From: Palleronia caenipelagi
Lineage (GTDB): Bacteria; Pseudomonadota; Alphaproteobacteria; Rhodobacterales; Rhodobacteraceae
Length of the DNA stretch: 34,723 bases
Direction of reading: 5' to 3'
Assembly: GCF_007004065.1 (NCBI RefSeq)
Contig: NZ_VFSV01000033.1
Location: 1-34,723 of the forward strand
Below, in pieces: positions 1 to 8,044 of this stretch; the stretch's first letter is position 1; every line of letters begins with the position of its first letter. Below the pieces are notes generated by a model. The model searched no databases, had not been told where the DNA came from, and saw only the letters and a list, made by a program, of their open reading frames with translations. A program made the position numbers and the translations under genes.

Positions 1-372
1 CCTGATCCTGCATTCGGACCGCGGCATGCAATATGCCAGCGGAGACGACCGCAAGATCATCCACCGCGCCAAGCTGGCTCAATCCATGAGCCGCAAGGGT
101 CAGTGCCTCGGGTTCAAGCTGGTCCGCGCCAGCGGATCGAACGATCCGGGGGGATCGTTTGAAGGCGCAGAACGCCCCGATGGAGAGCTTCTTTTCTTCG
201 CTGAAGAAGGAGCTGGTCCATCGCCATCGGTTCGGAATCCGGGAACAGGCCAGGGCCGCGATCTTCGAGTACATCGAGGTCTTCTAAGGGCCGCCAGCGC
301 CGCCATTCAGCCATCGGCTACCAGACACCGGTTCAGGCGTTCACAGAAATGAGTTCGAAAATGGCCGCGTAG
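1..372 (+). pseudogene. IS3-family transposase (OrfB), 3' remnant, frameshifted
   Basis: This is the C-terminal part of an IS3-type DDE integrase, running in from before the window. Frame 2 reads HSDRGMQYAS then QSMSRKG, the conserved block around the second catalytic Asp. Frame 3, from about 171, reads NAPMESFFSSLKKELVHRHR, which carries the catalytic Glu, and IFEYIEVF. Frame 1, from about 290, reads RRHSAIGYQTPVQ and ends at the stop 370-372. Two frame changes are therefore needed. About 65 extra bases sit between RKG and NAPMES, where the family normally has only three or four residues. That insert contains an 8-bp perfect hairpin (140-159). The gene cannot make a working transposase. Confidence in the family is high; the IS subgroup is not resolved. 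Confidence 0.85.
140..159. repeat. Hairpin inside the IS3 remnant
   Basis: AACGATCC (140-147), a GGGG loop and GGATCGTT (152-159) form a perfect 8-bp inverted repeat. It lies in the segment that interrupts the conserved RKG...NAPMES region of the transposase, so it probably belongs to inserted DNA and not to the original gene. Confidence 0.6.
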
Positions 373-749
373 GATCAACAATCAGACTGCCCGGAAACAG
401 AGACGAAGATCATGTTCCAGGCCGCTCTGGTAACCAGTCACCACAATCCAATCCTGAAAACATGCGCACAACGCCTTCAAACTGCGGGGAAGCCACACAA
501 AGTCATTGTCACGGCCGTCGCGCGAAAGCTTGTCACAATCGCAAACGCGCTGTGCAAATCTCGCCAGAAGGGGCTTCTCAGCCAGATCGAGAAATACAGT
601 TGCTAGCTGATAAGCTTAGATCTTTATCCCTGCGTGTACAATGTCGTCCCCAAACAACAGTTGTTACCAGTTATTCGACTTCGACCGCGCCGGAGTGGCT
701 TACCCAAACTGTTGTGGCGTCTCTGACGCGGTCGGTTTAGCAGAGGCGA
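373..749. other. Gap with no recognisable gene
   Basis: Short open frames exist (for example 412-606) but none has a convincing ribosome binding site or family resemblance. Two inverted repeats are visible. ACAACAGTT (654-662) pairs with AACTGTTGT (707-715) across 44 nt. GCGTC-TCT-GACGC (717-729) lies 21 nt beyond the tctA stop and could be a weak terminator for that minus-strand operon. There is no T-run to support this. The IS3 terminal repeat presumably lies in the first part of this gap but could not be identified. Confidence 0.4.
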
Positions 750-2288
750 TCAATCGCTGATGGCACCGTCTTCGTCGCGGCGTTGGTGCATTTTTGCGCG
801 GACCCGTGCGCCGATGATCAGCGGCAGAACGAACCCGATCAGGGCGACGGCCCAGAGCCCGATGGAGAGCGGACTGTCGATCAGCGTGCCCCAGTTTCCG
901 TTGTCGATGGTGACCGCACGGCGCAGATTGTTCTCCATGGCGTTGCCGAGGAGCGTGCCGAGTATTACCGGCACCAGGGGCACGTCGAGCTTGCGCAGAA
1001 CCCAGCCCATCACGCCGAACCCGATCATCACGAGGAGGTCAAAGCTCGACCCTGAGATGCCGTAAATGCCGACGAAGCTGACCATGGCGACGATGGGCAT
1101 GAGGATGCGCGACGGGATCAGCAGCACGCGGGTAAAGAGGCCAACCATCGGGATATTCATCGCCAGCAACATGAAATTCGCGATGAACAGCGCGGCGATC
1201 AGGCCCCAGACCACGTCCGGGTTGTTGGTGAAGAGGAGCGGACCGGGGGTGATGTTCAGTGAAAGGAGCACGGCCAGCAGCACTGCTGTGGTGCCCGAGC
1301 CTGGGACGCCTAGGGCCAGCATCGGCACCAGTGCCCCGCCCGCGGCGGCGTTATTGCCGGCCTCGGGAGCGGCCACACCACGCGGGTCTCCGGTGCCGAA
1401 GGTGCCGTCCTTGTCCACCAGCCGCTTTTCCATCGAATAGCTGATGAAAGATCCCAACGAGGCGCCTGCGCCCGGCAGAACCCCTGCGATGAAGCCGAGG
1501 AAGGAGGTGCGGAGCATGGTGGGCGTGCAGGTCTTTAGCATCGACAAAGGAGGGTAGAGGCGACCGATTTTCATCTTGTGGCCCGCGGCGTCGGAGCCGC
1601 CATGGCGGTTTTCAAGGAAGATGAAAACTTCGGAGAGGGCGAACAGCCCCACGATGGCCACGAGGAAGTCGAGCCCGTCATAGAGGTGAACTTCGCCGAA
1701 GGTGAAGCGCGGCACGCCGGTCTGGGTGTCGACGCCGATGGTCGCCAGTCCCAGACCCAGGGCGGCGGCAAAGGCGGATTTCGCCTGGTTGGTTGAGGAG
1801 ACCCCGCCCAGCGTCATGAAAGCCAGTGCAAAAAGGGCGAAATATTCGGCGGGACCGAAGAGCAGCGCGATCTTGACCAGCTGGGGGGCGAGCAGGATCA
1901 AACCCCATGTGGCGAGGAACGCACCGACAAAGGACGCGACACCAGAGAGCGACAGTGCTTCGCCTGCGAGGCCCTTCTGGGCCATGGGGTACCCATCGAG
2001 GCAGGTCATCATCGCGGGCTCATCGCCCGGGATGTTCAACAGGATCGAACTGATCCGCCCGCCATACATTGCCCCGTAGTAGACCGAGGTCAGCAGGATC
2101 AGGGACGGCGTTGCACCCAGACCGAGAGTGAAGGCCAGAGGAATTAGGATCGCGACCCCGTTCGATGGGCCGAGGCCGGGAAGCGCCCCCATGATTGTGC
2201 CGAGAAAGCAACCGAGCAGGGCGAGGCCCAGATTTTGCCAGGTCAGGGCGATGGCGAAGCCGTCACCGAGGCTTGCGAGAATATCCAT
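750..2288 (-). CDS. tctA: Tripartite tricarboxylate transporter large permease TctA
   Basis: This is the large membrane subunit of a TTT-family secondary transporter, which takes up citrate-like or other carboxylates with the periplasmic protein TctC and the small subunit TctB. The 512 residues match the usual family length of about 500. The glycine/proline signatures are present: GALPGLGPSNG near residue 35, LPGAGASLGSF in the middle, and LGVPGSGTTAVLL. Ten or more hydrophobic segments span the length. The start at 2288 follows the tctB stop by three bases, so the two are translationally linked. The order on the minus strand is tctC-tctB-tctA, the classical TTT order. The substrate cannot be told from the permease. 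Confidence 0.93.
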   Translation of the reverse strand: MDILASLGDGFAIALTWQNLGLALLGCFLGTIMGALPGLGPSNGVAILIPLAFTLGLGATPSLILLTSVYYGAMYGGRISSILLNIPGDEPAMMTCLDGYPMAQKGLAGEALSLSGVASFVGAFLATWGLILLAPQLVKIALLFGPAEYFALFALAFMTLGGVSSTNQAKSAFAAALGLGLATIGVDTQTGVPRFTFGEVHLYDGLDFLVAIVGLFALSEVFIFLENRHGGSDAAGHKMKIGRLYPPLSMLKTCTPTMLRTSFLGFIAGVLPGAGASLGSFISYSMEKRLVDKDGTFGTGDPRGVAAPEAGNNAAAGGALVPMLALGVPGSGTTAVLLAVLLSLNITPGPLLFTNNPDVVWGLIAALFIANFMLLAMNIPMVGLFTRVLLIPSRILMPIVAMVSFVGIYGISGSSFDLLVMIGFGVMGWVLRKLDVPLVPVILGTLLGNAMENNLRRAVTIDNGNWGTLIDSPLSIGLWAVALIGFVLPLIIGARVRAKMHQRRDEDGAISD

Positions 2289-2291
2289 GGA

Positions 2292-2723
2292 TCAGAACCC
2301 CCAGGGGCCACGGGCCAGCGACAGCCCGAGCAGCAGGTGAAAAACGGAATAGATGCCGACCGAGGTCCCGATCCCGGTCAGGAGCGCCTCAACCGGTTTC
2401 GACCCGAGTCGCCACGCCAGATAGGCAGCGGCAAAAACGGTGGCGAGAACGAAGCCCGCGATTGGCAGCATCTCGGCATAGAGGATCATGACCACAACGG
2501 CACCGAAGATCTCGGCCAGCCGGCCCAGCGCGGGCCAGTGGGGCTCAGGGTCCGGGCGCAGCGCGATCACGGCGCTGGAGATGCCGAGCAGGGCGGCGAT
2601 GATCAGGGGGAAGGCCTTGGGCCCGACGGCGTCCGACAGAAAACTCTCTTCGATGGTCAGGGCCGCGAGGGCGTACCCGATGGCCAGCAGAACTCCGACG
2701 ATCCCGAATACGCGATCGCTCAT
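2292..2723 (-). CDS. tctB: Tripartite tricarboxylate transporter small permease TctB
   Basis: This is the small, poorly conserved membrane subunit that partners TctA. The 143 residues with four predicted hydrophobic segments fit the family: the N-terminal VFGIVGVLLAIGYALAAL, then a segment near 35-55, and two C-terminal ones. A good AAGGAG ribosome binding site precedes the ATG. Identification rests largely on size, topology and position between tctC and tctA. The neighbouring genes leave little doubt. Confidence 0.88.
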   Translation of the reverse strand: MSDRVFGIVGVLLAIGYALAALTIEESFLSDAVGPKAFPLIIAALLGISSAVIALRPDPEPHWPALGRLAEIFGAVVVMILYAEMLPIAGFVLATVFAAAYLAWRLGSKPVEALLTGIGTSVGIYSVFHLLLGLSLARGPWGF

Positions 2724-2758
2724 GGCGGGCTCCTTTTTTCGGATGGCAGCTATGGTCC

Positions 2759-2783
2759 GGGCGCCGCAGCTTTGGCGGCACCC
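2759..2783 (-). terminator. Intercistronic hairpin between tctC and tctB
   Basis: GGGcGCCGC pairs with GCGGCaCCC (eight pairs, one mismatch) around the loop AGCTTTG. It lies in the 83-nt gap after the tctC stop. Such hairpins after binding-protein genes commonly act as partial terminators or mRNA 3' stabilisers, so the binding protein is made in excess over the permeases. No T-run follows on the minus strand, so full termination is unlikely. Confidence 0.5.
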
Positions 2784-2806
2784 GGTCTGACGCTGGGGTC
2801 AGAGCG

Positions 2807-3784
2807 TTACTTGATGATGCCGATCTCGCGGGAGATCGTCTGGATCTGTGCGACCGAGTTCGAGACGAATTCCTCGAACGCCGCGCCCTGCAGGTCCAGC
2901 GGCGCCAGACCATTGGCCGACATCACCTCTTTCCAGGCGTCCGAGGCGTAGAGATCGGCGATCTTGGACACCCACATATCATAGGCCTCGTCGCTCATAC
3001 CGCCCGGAGCGTAGAAGCCGCGCCAGTTTGCACCGATGGCATCAATGCCCTGCTCCTTGGCGGTCGGCATCTCGGCGAATTCGCCGTCCAGACGCTCGGG
3101 CGCGAGCACCGCGATCACCTTGATGTCGCCGGAGTCGACGAAGCCTTTGGCCTCAGAGATGTCACCGGTGAAGGCCTGCACAGACCCGGCCAGAAGCTGG
3201 GTCACCGCTTCGCCGCCACCGTCAAACGCAATGTATTTCACGCTGCGTACGTCTTCGATGCCGTAGGCATTGGCGGCGATCAGAACCTTCAGGTGATCCC
3301 AGCCGCCCACAGCAGAGCCACCGGCCACGGAGATGCTGGTGGGGTCGGCTTTGATCTGGTCCAGAAGCGCAGGCAGCGTGTCCATATCGCTGTCGGCCGC
3401 CACGGCGATCACACCGTAATCAGCCCCGATCGAGGCTAGCCAGCGCACCTGATCCATCGTGTTGCCCGGATAAGCGCCCTGCGCCAGACGCGTGGCCGTG
3501 GCCGACGACGCCGCAACGATCAGATTGTCGTCGTCACCCCGCTTGTTCACGACTTCGGCAAAGGCGACACCACCGCCGCCCCCGGCGAGGTTCACCACCT
3601 GCATGGTCTGATCGATCAGGCCCTGATCCTGCATCGACTTACCCACCTGACGGCAGGTGAAATCCCAGCCGCCGCCGGGATTGGCCGGGGCGATGCACTC
3701 GGGGTTTTCCTGGGCATAAGCCGCCAGAGTCGACAGCGAGAGCAAAGCGGCGGCGATGGCACCGCGGGTTGCAGAAATGGTCAT
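2807..3784 (-). CDS. tctC: Tripartite tricarboxylate transporter periplasmic binding protein TctC
   Basis: This is the periplasmic solute-binding protein of the TTT system and delivers a carboxylate to TctAB. The chosen ATG at 3784 gives 325 residues. It starts with a clear Sec signal (MTISATRGAIAAALLSLSTL, cleavage near AYAQEN) and is preceded by AAGGAGG at 3790-3796. An upstream in-frame start (4003) would add 73 residues lacking a signal peptide and would overlap the divergent regulator gene, so it is rejected. Typical TctC/BugT features follow: NPGGGWD near the ligand-binding loop, AGGGGGVAFAEVVNKRGDD, and the C-terminal half beginning SVAGGSAVGGWDHL. It is the first gene of tctCBA and divergent from tctD. 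Confidence 0.93.
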   Translation of the reverse strand: MTISATRGAIAAALLSLSTLAAYAQENPECIAPANPGGGWDFTCRQVGKSMQDQGLIDQTMQVVNLAGGGGGVAFAEVVNKRGDDDNLIVAASSATATRLAQGAYPGNTMDQVRWLASIGADYGVIAVAADSDMDTLPALLDQIKADPTSISVAGGSAVGGWDHLKVLIAANAYGIEDVRSVKYIAFDGGGEAVTQLLAGSVQAFTGDISEAKGFVDSGDIKVIAVLAPERLDGEFAEMPTAKEQGIDAIGANWRGFYAPGGMSDEAYDMWVSKIADLYASDAWKEVMSANGLAPLDLQGAAFEEFVSNSVAQIQTISREIGIIK

Positions 3785-3894
3785 TGAATCCTCCTTGGAT
3801 CTGCCCGGCGCACTCCCCAGCCCGGGCGTCGGTCCCCGCGAGGGGCGGGCGTTGCGCCTCTTTCCTGCGGGTTGAGGATGTGTAACCAATGAAG

Positions 3895-3920
3895 CTGTCA
3901 CAAACCTGTCAGGTTTTGAC
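3895..3920 (+). promoter_or_regulatory. Pho-box-like direct repeat and dyad between tctC and tctD
   Basis: CTGTCAC (3895-3901), AAAC, then CTGTCAG (3906-3912) forms a direct repeat with an 11-bp period. This is the geometry bound by OmpR/PhoB-type regulators and is close to the E. coli Pho-box pattern of two CTGTCA heptamers around four bases. The right half also forms a perfect dyad, AAACCTG-T-CAGGTTT (3902-3916), which GTCA/TGAC extends outward past a one-base bulge. The site lies in the divergent control region, 20 bp before the tctD start, and could serve both operons. The likeliest binder is the adjacent TctD-like regulator, which is OmpR-class; PhoB is the alternative. Confidence 0.55.
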
Positions 3921-3939
3921 GAAACTGCGGAGGGCCCGT

Positions 3940-4611
3940 GTGCGCATACTGATGGTCGAAGACGCTGCCGATTTGGCGGAAGGAGTGATGGTCCATCTGG
4001 CACGGTCGGGTCTGACCTGCGATCTGGCGGGGAGCGTCGAGGAGGCGCGCGATTGCCGCGCGGTGCAGAGCTATGACGCGGTGATCCTCGACATCAACCT
4101 GCCCGACGGCTCCGGCCTGACGCTCCTGCGCGAGATGCGGGCCGGGGGCGACCGGACGCCAGTTCTGATGCTGACCGCGCTGGCCTCGGTGGATGACCGG
4201 GTGGAGGCGCTCGATCAGGGGGCGGATGATTATCTGGGCAAGCCCTTTGATCAGCGTGAGCTCGAGGCCCGGCTGCGGGCGCTGGTCCGGCGCGACGCCG
4301 CGCGCAAGGAAGAGACGATCACTCTGGGATCGCTGACCTATCTGCCAAAGGACCGCAGCGCGTCGCTCGGCCCCCGCCCGCTGAAGCTTACGAGGCGCGA
4401 GGCGGCCTTGCTCGACGCGCTGATCCGTCACGAAGGACAATACCTGTCCAAATCGCGGCTCTATGACACGCTCTACGGGTTTGATGATGCGGATGTGGGG
4501 GAGAACGCCATCGAGCTCTACATCGCGCGGCTGCGCAAGAAATTTGCGGGCAGCGACGTGACGATCAGCACCCAGCGCGGCGTTGGCTACCGGATTGGCC
4601 GCGATGGCTGA
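3940..4611 (+). CDS. tctD: OmpR-family response regulator, TctD-like
   Basis: This is a DNA-binding response regulator likely controlling the divergent tctCBA operon. The GTG start at 3940 is preferred because CGGAGG (3928-3933) lies six bases upstream. It gives 223 residues beginning VRILMVEDAAD. The longer ATG at 3889 adds 17 unrelated residues and would run through the operator. The receiver domain occupies about 1-115, with acidic E7/D8, phosphoacceptor D51 in AVILDINLPDGSG, T79 and K101 in YLGKPFD. A winged-helix output domain covers about 130-220 (LTRREAALLDALIRHEG, then ENAIELYIARLRKKF and the RGVGYRIG end). Its stop overlaps the kinase start by eight bases. Confidence 0.92.
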   Translation: MRILMVEDAADLAEGVMVHLARSGLTCDLAGSVEEARDCRAVQSYDAVILDINLPDGSGLTLLREMRAGGDRTPVLMLTALASVDDRVEALDQGADDYLGKPFDQRELEARLRALVRRDAARKEETITLGSLTYLPKDRSASLGPRPLKLTRREAALLDALIRHEGQYLSKSRLYDTLYGFDDADVGENAIELYIARLRKKFAGSDVTISTQRGVGYRIGRDG

Positions 4612-5980
4612 GCCACGCGCCCTTGCCACGCGCGTGCTGCTGGCGGTTCTGACGATTCTGCTGCTTGGCAGCGTGCTGGTGGCGGGATCGACCTGGTGGA
4701 ACGGGCGTCTGGCGGCGCGGCAAGCCTATGACCGCATCCTGCTCGGCGCGGCGAACGACATCGCCGAGTCGATCCGCGTACAGGATGGGGCGCCTCTCGT
4801 GGCGCTGCCGGTCTCGGCCTTCGAGCTGCTGGCACAGGCTCCCGAAGATCGGGTCTATTACGCGGTTCACGGCCCGGGAGGGGAGCTGATCACCGGGCTG
4901 GATCCCCAGTCGCAGATCGTTCCGCCCGAGCAGGGGCATGCGGTGTTCTTCGACGCGGCGCTGGACGGGGAGGCGGCCCGGTTTGTAACGGTCCAGAGGC
5001 GTTTTGCCGAAAGGGATTTCTCCGGCAGCGTCGAGGTCATCGTGGGGCAGACCCTCCGCGCGCGCACCGGCATGGCCCAGTCCCTCACACTGGATGCGCT
5101 GCGGCCCATGGCGCTGGCTGGCGCGGCGCTCTTGCTCATTGCGTGGGCGGTGGTGCGGCGGGCGTTACGGCCTCTTGAGGCGATCACCGAGAACCTCGCC
5201 CGACGCGATCCCTATGACCTGACCGCCATCCCGGCCGAGGACCTGCCGCGCGAGTTGCAGGTTATGCTGAGCGCCATGAACCGCTTTATGGGCCGGCTCG
5301 ATGGGCAAGTCGATGCGATGCGCACGCTGATCTCCGACACCGCCCACCAGCTTCGGACCCCCGTCGCCGCGATCCGCATTCAGGCCGAAACAGCCGTAGT
5401 GGAAACGGAACCACCCCTCCGGGAGCGGGCTCTGGACCGGCTCCTGCGACGCACCCGGTCGCTTGGGACGCTGCTCGACCAGCTCCTGAGCCGCGCACTG
5501 GTTGTCCACCGGACCGACAGCGCCCCCCGGGTCGAGGTCGATCTGCGTGAGGTGGCGCTGGAGATTGTTGAACGGGACGACCACGCACTGCTGGCACCCG
5601 GCGTCGAGCTCAAACTGGAGATCGGTGAACACCCGGTGCTCGTGCAGGCTGATGCGTTTTCGCTGGGTGAGGCGGCGCGGAACTTATTGGTTAATGCGCT
5701 AAAGCATGGGCAGGCGCCGGTCTCCGTTGGTGCCGAGAGGCGAGGACCTGAAGCAATCCTCTGGGTGCGTGACAGCGGCCCCGGCCCAAGCGATGCCGTA
5801 AGGGCCCGGATGGGCGTGCGTTTTAACCGGTCTGCTGGCTCGGGCGAGAGCGGGTCAGGGATCGGCTTATCCATCGTCAGCGCTGTCGCCACGGCTTTTG
5901 GTGGCCGGATGGACCTGTCTCAGGATGCCGGTGGGTTCCGGATCGCGCTGGTTCTGCCCGTGACGGAGGCGAGGTCATGA
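4604..5980 (+). CDS. tctE: Sensor histidine kinase, TctE-like
   Basis: This is an inner-membrane sensor kinase paired with the preceding regulator. The ATG at 4604 overlaps the regulator stop (ATGGCTGA), giving 458 residues. One transmembrane segment lies near residues 10-30, followed by a periplasmic domain of about 130 residues (TctE N-terminal type) and a second segment around 165-185 (MALAGAALLLIAWAVV). A HAMP-like linker (RRALRPLEAITENLARR) leads to the dimerisation box SDTAHQLRTPVAAIR with the phospho-histidine at 248. The ATP-binding domain shows the N box (NLLVNALKHG), a D-box (DSGPGPSDAV) and GSGIGLSIV. The next gene starts inside its stop codon, so all three are probably co-translated. 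Confidence 0.92.
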   Translation: MAEPRALATRVLLAVLTILLLGSVLVAGSTWWNGRLAARQAYDRILLGAANDIAESIRVQDGAPLVALPVSAFELLAQAPEDRVYYAVHGPGGELITGLDPQSQIVPPEQGHAVFFDAALDGEAARFVTVQRRFAERDFSGSVEVIVGQTLRARTGMAQSLTLDALRPMALAGAALLLIAWAVVRRALRPLEAITENLARRDPYDLTAIPAEDLPRELQVMLSAMNRFMGRLDGQVDAMRTLISDTAHQLRTPVAAIRIQAETAVVETEPPLRERALDRLLRRTRSLGTLLDQLLSRALVVHRTDSAPRVEVDLREVALEIVERDDHALLAPGVELKLEIGEHPVLVQADAFSLGEAARNLLVNALKHGQAPVSVGAERRGPEAILWVRDSGPGPSDAVRARMGVRFNRSAGSGESGSGIGLSIVSAVATAFGGRMDLSQDAGGFRIALVLPVTEARS

Positions 5981-7014
5981 CCCGGCTGGTTCAGGTTTTC
6001 GCTCTGCTCCTGTGGGTCGCCGCGCCAGGGTCGGCTCAGGAGGCTGTTGCCCGGTTTGGCAACGGGGCGACGCCCTTCCTGATCCGCTCCACCACGGATA
6101 TCGAGATCATCCGCCCGGTGATAGAGCGCTTTGCCGGTCAGCGCGCGGATCTGACGATTAACTATGAACAATGGGGCTCCAACGCTCTGTTTGCCCGCAG
6201 CCGGTCCGATTGCCGGGGACAGGGGACACCGGCCGACGCAATTCTGTCTTCGGCAGTGCAACAGATGGTCTGGCTGGTGAACGCGGCCTGCGCGGCGTCA
6301 TATCGCTCTGCAGCCACGCTGGCCTTGCCCCAGACGCGGCGCTGGCGGGACGAACTCTGGGGCATCACCACTGAACCCGCCGTCATCGCGTATAACAAGG
6401 CTGCCTTTGCCGGACGTGAAGTGCCACGCAGCCGATTTGCCTTGCTCGACGTCCTGCGTGCTGACCCCGAGCGTTTCCGCGCCAAGATCGCGACCTATGA
6501 CATTGCGGCCTCCGGGCTCGGCTATCTCTTCGCCTTCAGCGACAGCCTCGAGGCCACAACCTTCGGAGCCCTGTTGGAAAGCTTTGCCCGCATTGAGGCC
6601 GTAGCAACCTGTTGCTCAGCCGAGATCATCGCGGGCGTCGCCGAAGGGCGCTATCTGGTGGCGTATAATGTCCTGGGCTCCTACGTGGCGAGCGCCGGAC
6701 GGCCCGAGGTCGGAATGGTCCTGCCGGAAGATTACACGCTGGTCCTTTCCCGGGCTTTTATGATCCCGCAGAATGCTGTTCAAGAAGCCACGGCGACAGC
6801 ATTTCTCGATTTTCTGATCACTGCCGAAGCTCAGGAGCTCCTGCGGCAAATCGGGCTGGTCGCTTCGATGGAGTTTGGCGAAACCAGTCTCACCCCGAGC
6901 GCACGCCGTACGATCGCGCTATCGCCCTCCCTGCTCGTCGCCCTTGACGGGAATCGCCGTGCTCAACTCTATGACGCATGGCAAGACGCCCTTGGATTTG
7001 ACACCGGCCGATGA
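5977..7014 (+). CDS. Periplasmic substrate-binding-like protein coupled to the TctDE kinase
   Basis: This is a 345-residue family-1 type (iron/phosphoglycerate-like) periplasmic binding protein with a Sec signal (LVQVFALLLWVAAPGSAQE). Its ATG overlaps the kinase stop (ATGA). The fold is suggested by FLIRSTTDIEIIRPVIERF at the start and the middle segment WGITTEPAVIAYNKAAF, both usual in extracellular solute-binding proteins. No transporter permease or ATPase of that class is nearby. Placement directly after a kinase recalls PgtC of the Salmonella pgtABC regulatory set, where a binding-protein-like subunit modulates the sensor. I infer it is a ligand-binding accessory of the sensor and not a transport component. 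Cys residues C66 and the CC pair near 211 may form disulfides. Confidence 0.8.
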   Translation: MTRLVQVFALLLWVAAPGSAQEAVARFGNGATPFLIRSTTDIEIIRPVIERFAGQRADLTINYEQWGSNALFARSRSDCRGQGTPADAILSSAVQQMVWLVNAACAASYRSAATLALPQTRRWRDELWGITTEPAVIAYNKAAFAGREVPRSRFALLDVLRADPERFRAKIATYDIAASGLGYLFAFSDSLEATTFGALLESFARIEAVATCCSAEIIAGVAEGRYLVAYNVLGSYVASAGRPEVGMVLPEDYTLVLSRAFMIPQNAVQEATATAFLDFLITAEAQELLRQIGLVASMEFGETSLTPSARRTIALSPSLLVALDGNRRAQLYDAWQDALGFDTGR

Positions 7015-7109
7015 TGGCAGCCGAGTAAGTCATAGTCAGAAATGGTTCGGCTCCTCTGAACAGGTTCCGCGTGCTTTCTAAGTGGTTTTGCGCCTCGGTC
7101 ATGCCGCGA

Positions 7110-7725
7110 CAGCATCAGTCATCGTCTGGTTGAAGGACGCCTATCAATGGGTATCCACATAAGCGATGAATGTTGACGGCGGCTGTTGGAGAAGCCGATG
7201 TATCGGTGGATCCCGGCGCGGGCTTCCGATGTGCTGGTGTGGTCCCGCAGGGAGACCTCTTCGCATGTGATTGTCCGTCAGGGGCGCTCGTGTCTCGCTA
7301 GGCTCCCTTGCCATCCATGTTGATCATGACACTTCGCCCGGCCAGGACCTCGATGAACCCGGTCGATGTGGACTGGCGGCCTTGATCTATGTTAGAGATC
7401 TCGAACGTACCTTGGTGCGGAGGCACCTTTTGCACCTCTCCGATGCAAAAATCCGGCTCCAACGTGATAGACACCCGAGATTCCGGTGCCCGGCGTGGGA
7501 AGCCGTCCAGTATGATGGCGAGCGAGAGGAACCCGCGCGCCATGGGGATGACGGTAGCGTACGTCGTCCAGACCTGATTGGTTTGGGTGAGGGGCTGGCC
7601 TCAAAGTAGGCAGGGGTAAATTTTGTGCCCTGGCTCTAGCCCGGTCTTCGAGGCCTCCCTGAATTCCCCCTCAAGGAGCGGATCGCGCCACTGCTTGATC
7701 TGGGGCGGGGGGACGTCGATGTCCG
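7110..7725 (-). pseudogene. IS3-family element remnant (fused orfA and orfB pieces)
   Basis: Read on the minus strand, the segment starts with an OrfA-like piece (PPPQIKQWRDPLLEGEF, near 7660-7720). It jumps directly to the middle of OrfB: HKIYPCLL, QTNQVWTTYATVIPMARGFL, then a diverged DDE core (LEPDFCIGEVQK, ISNIDQG, MINMDGKG). A second frame continues with CEEVSLRDHTSTSEARAG and RYIGFSNSRRQHSSL, the usual IS3 C-terminus, to about 7110. There are several stops and a large internal deletion between OrfA and OrfB. The plus-strand open frame 7271-7609 is a shadow of this remnant. Confidence 0.8.
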
Positions 7726-7734
7726 GGATCGATC

Positions 7735-7909
7735 CGCGCGTGTACCGGCGCCGCTCGAAGGGTCCGGCTGATACGGAGCTGCGGGCCAGGATGAAGCAGC
7801 TCGCCTCAGAGCGGCGGCGGTTCGGCTACCGGCGGCTGCACATCCTGATGAAGCGGGAGGCCTGGGACGTGAACTGGAAGAAGCTCTACCGGCTCTACTC
7901 TTGGTAATC
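7735..7909 (+). pseudogene. IS3-family OrfB fragment, opposite strand
   Basis: The plus frame reads DPRVYRRRSKGPADTELRAR then MKQLASERRRFGYRRLHILM and WDVNWKKLYRLY. This is the helix-turn-helix portion found before the DDE domain of IS3 transposases of the IS407/IS511 type. It stops abruptly after YRLY at 7907. It abuts the oppositely oriented IS3 remnant within about 10 bp, so two different IS3 copies were joined here. The catalytic domain is absent. Confidence 0.75.
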
Positions 7910-8044
7910 CCGCTGGCCTTTGGATCTTACGGGATCGGCGCGCGACTGCTTTCTTCAACTTGGTGAACGTCCCGAACAAAAGTCTCGAACATCTCTGTGC
8001 GAGGCATGCATGATATCACTTCTCTCCGGCGTAGCGGAGACCCA
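7910..8044. other. Short gap after the ROK gene end; nothing recognised
   Basis: About 135 bp between the truncated IS3 fragment and the stop of the minus-strand ROK regulator. No coding sequence, hairpin or terminal repeat is recognisable. If the ROK transcript is terminated here, the signal is not an obvious stem with a T-run. Confidence 0.4.

Noticed and set aside
3785-4003. Longer N-terminus for TctC
   Set aside because: It would hide the signal peptide and run through the divergent promoter and the tctD start, while AAGGAGG marks the start at 3784.
7271-7609. A 112-codon plus-strand frame taken as a possible small gene
   Set aside because: It lies antisense to clear IS3 transposase motifs (GFLSLAIILD, NMDGKG).
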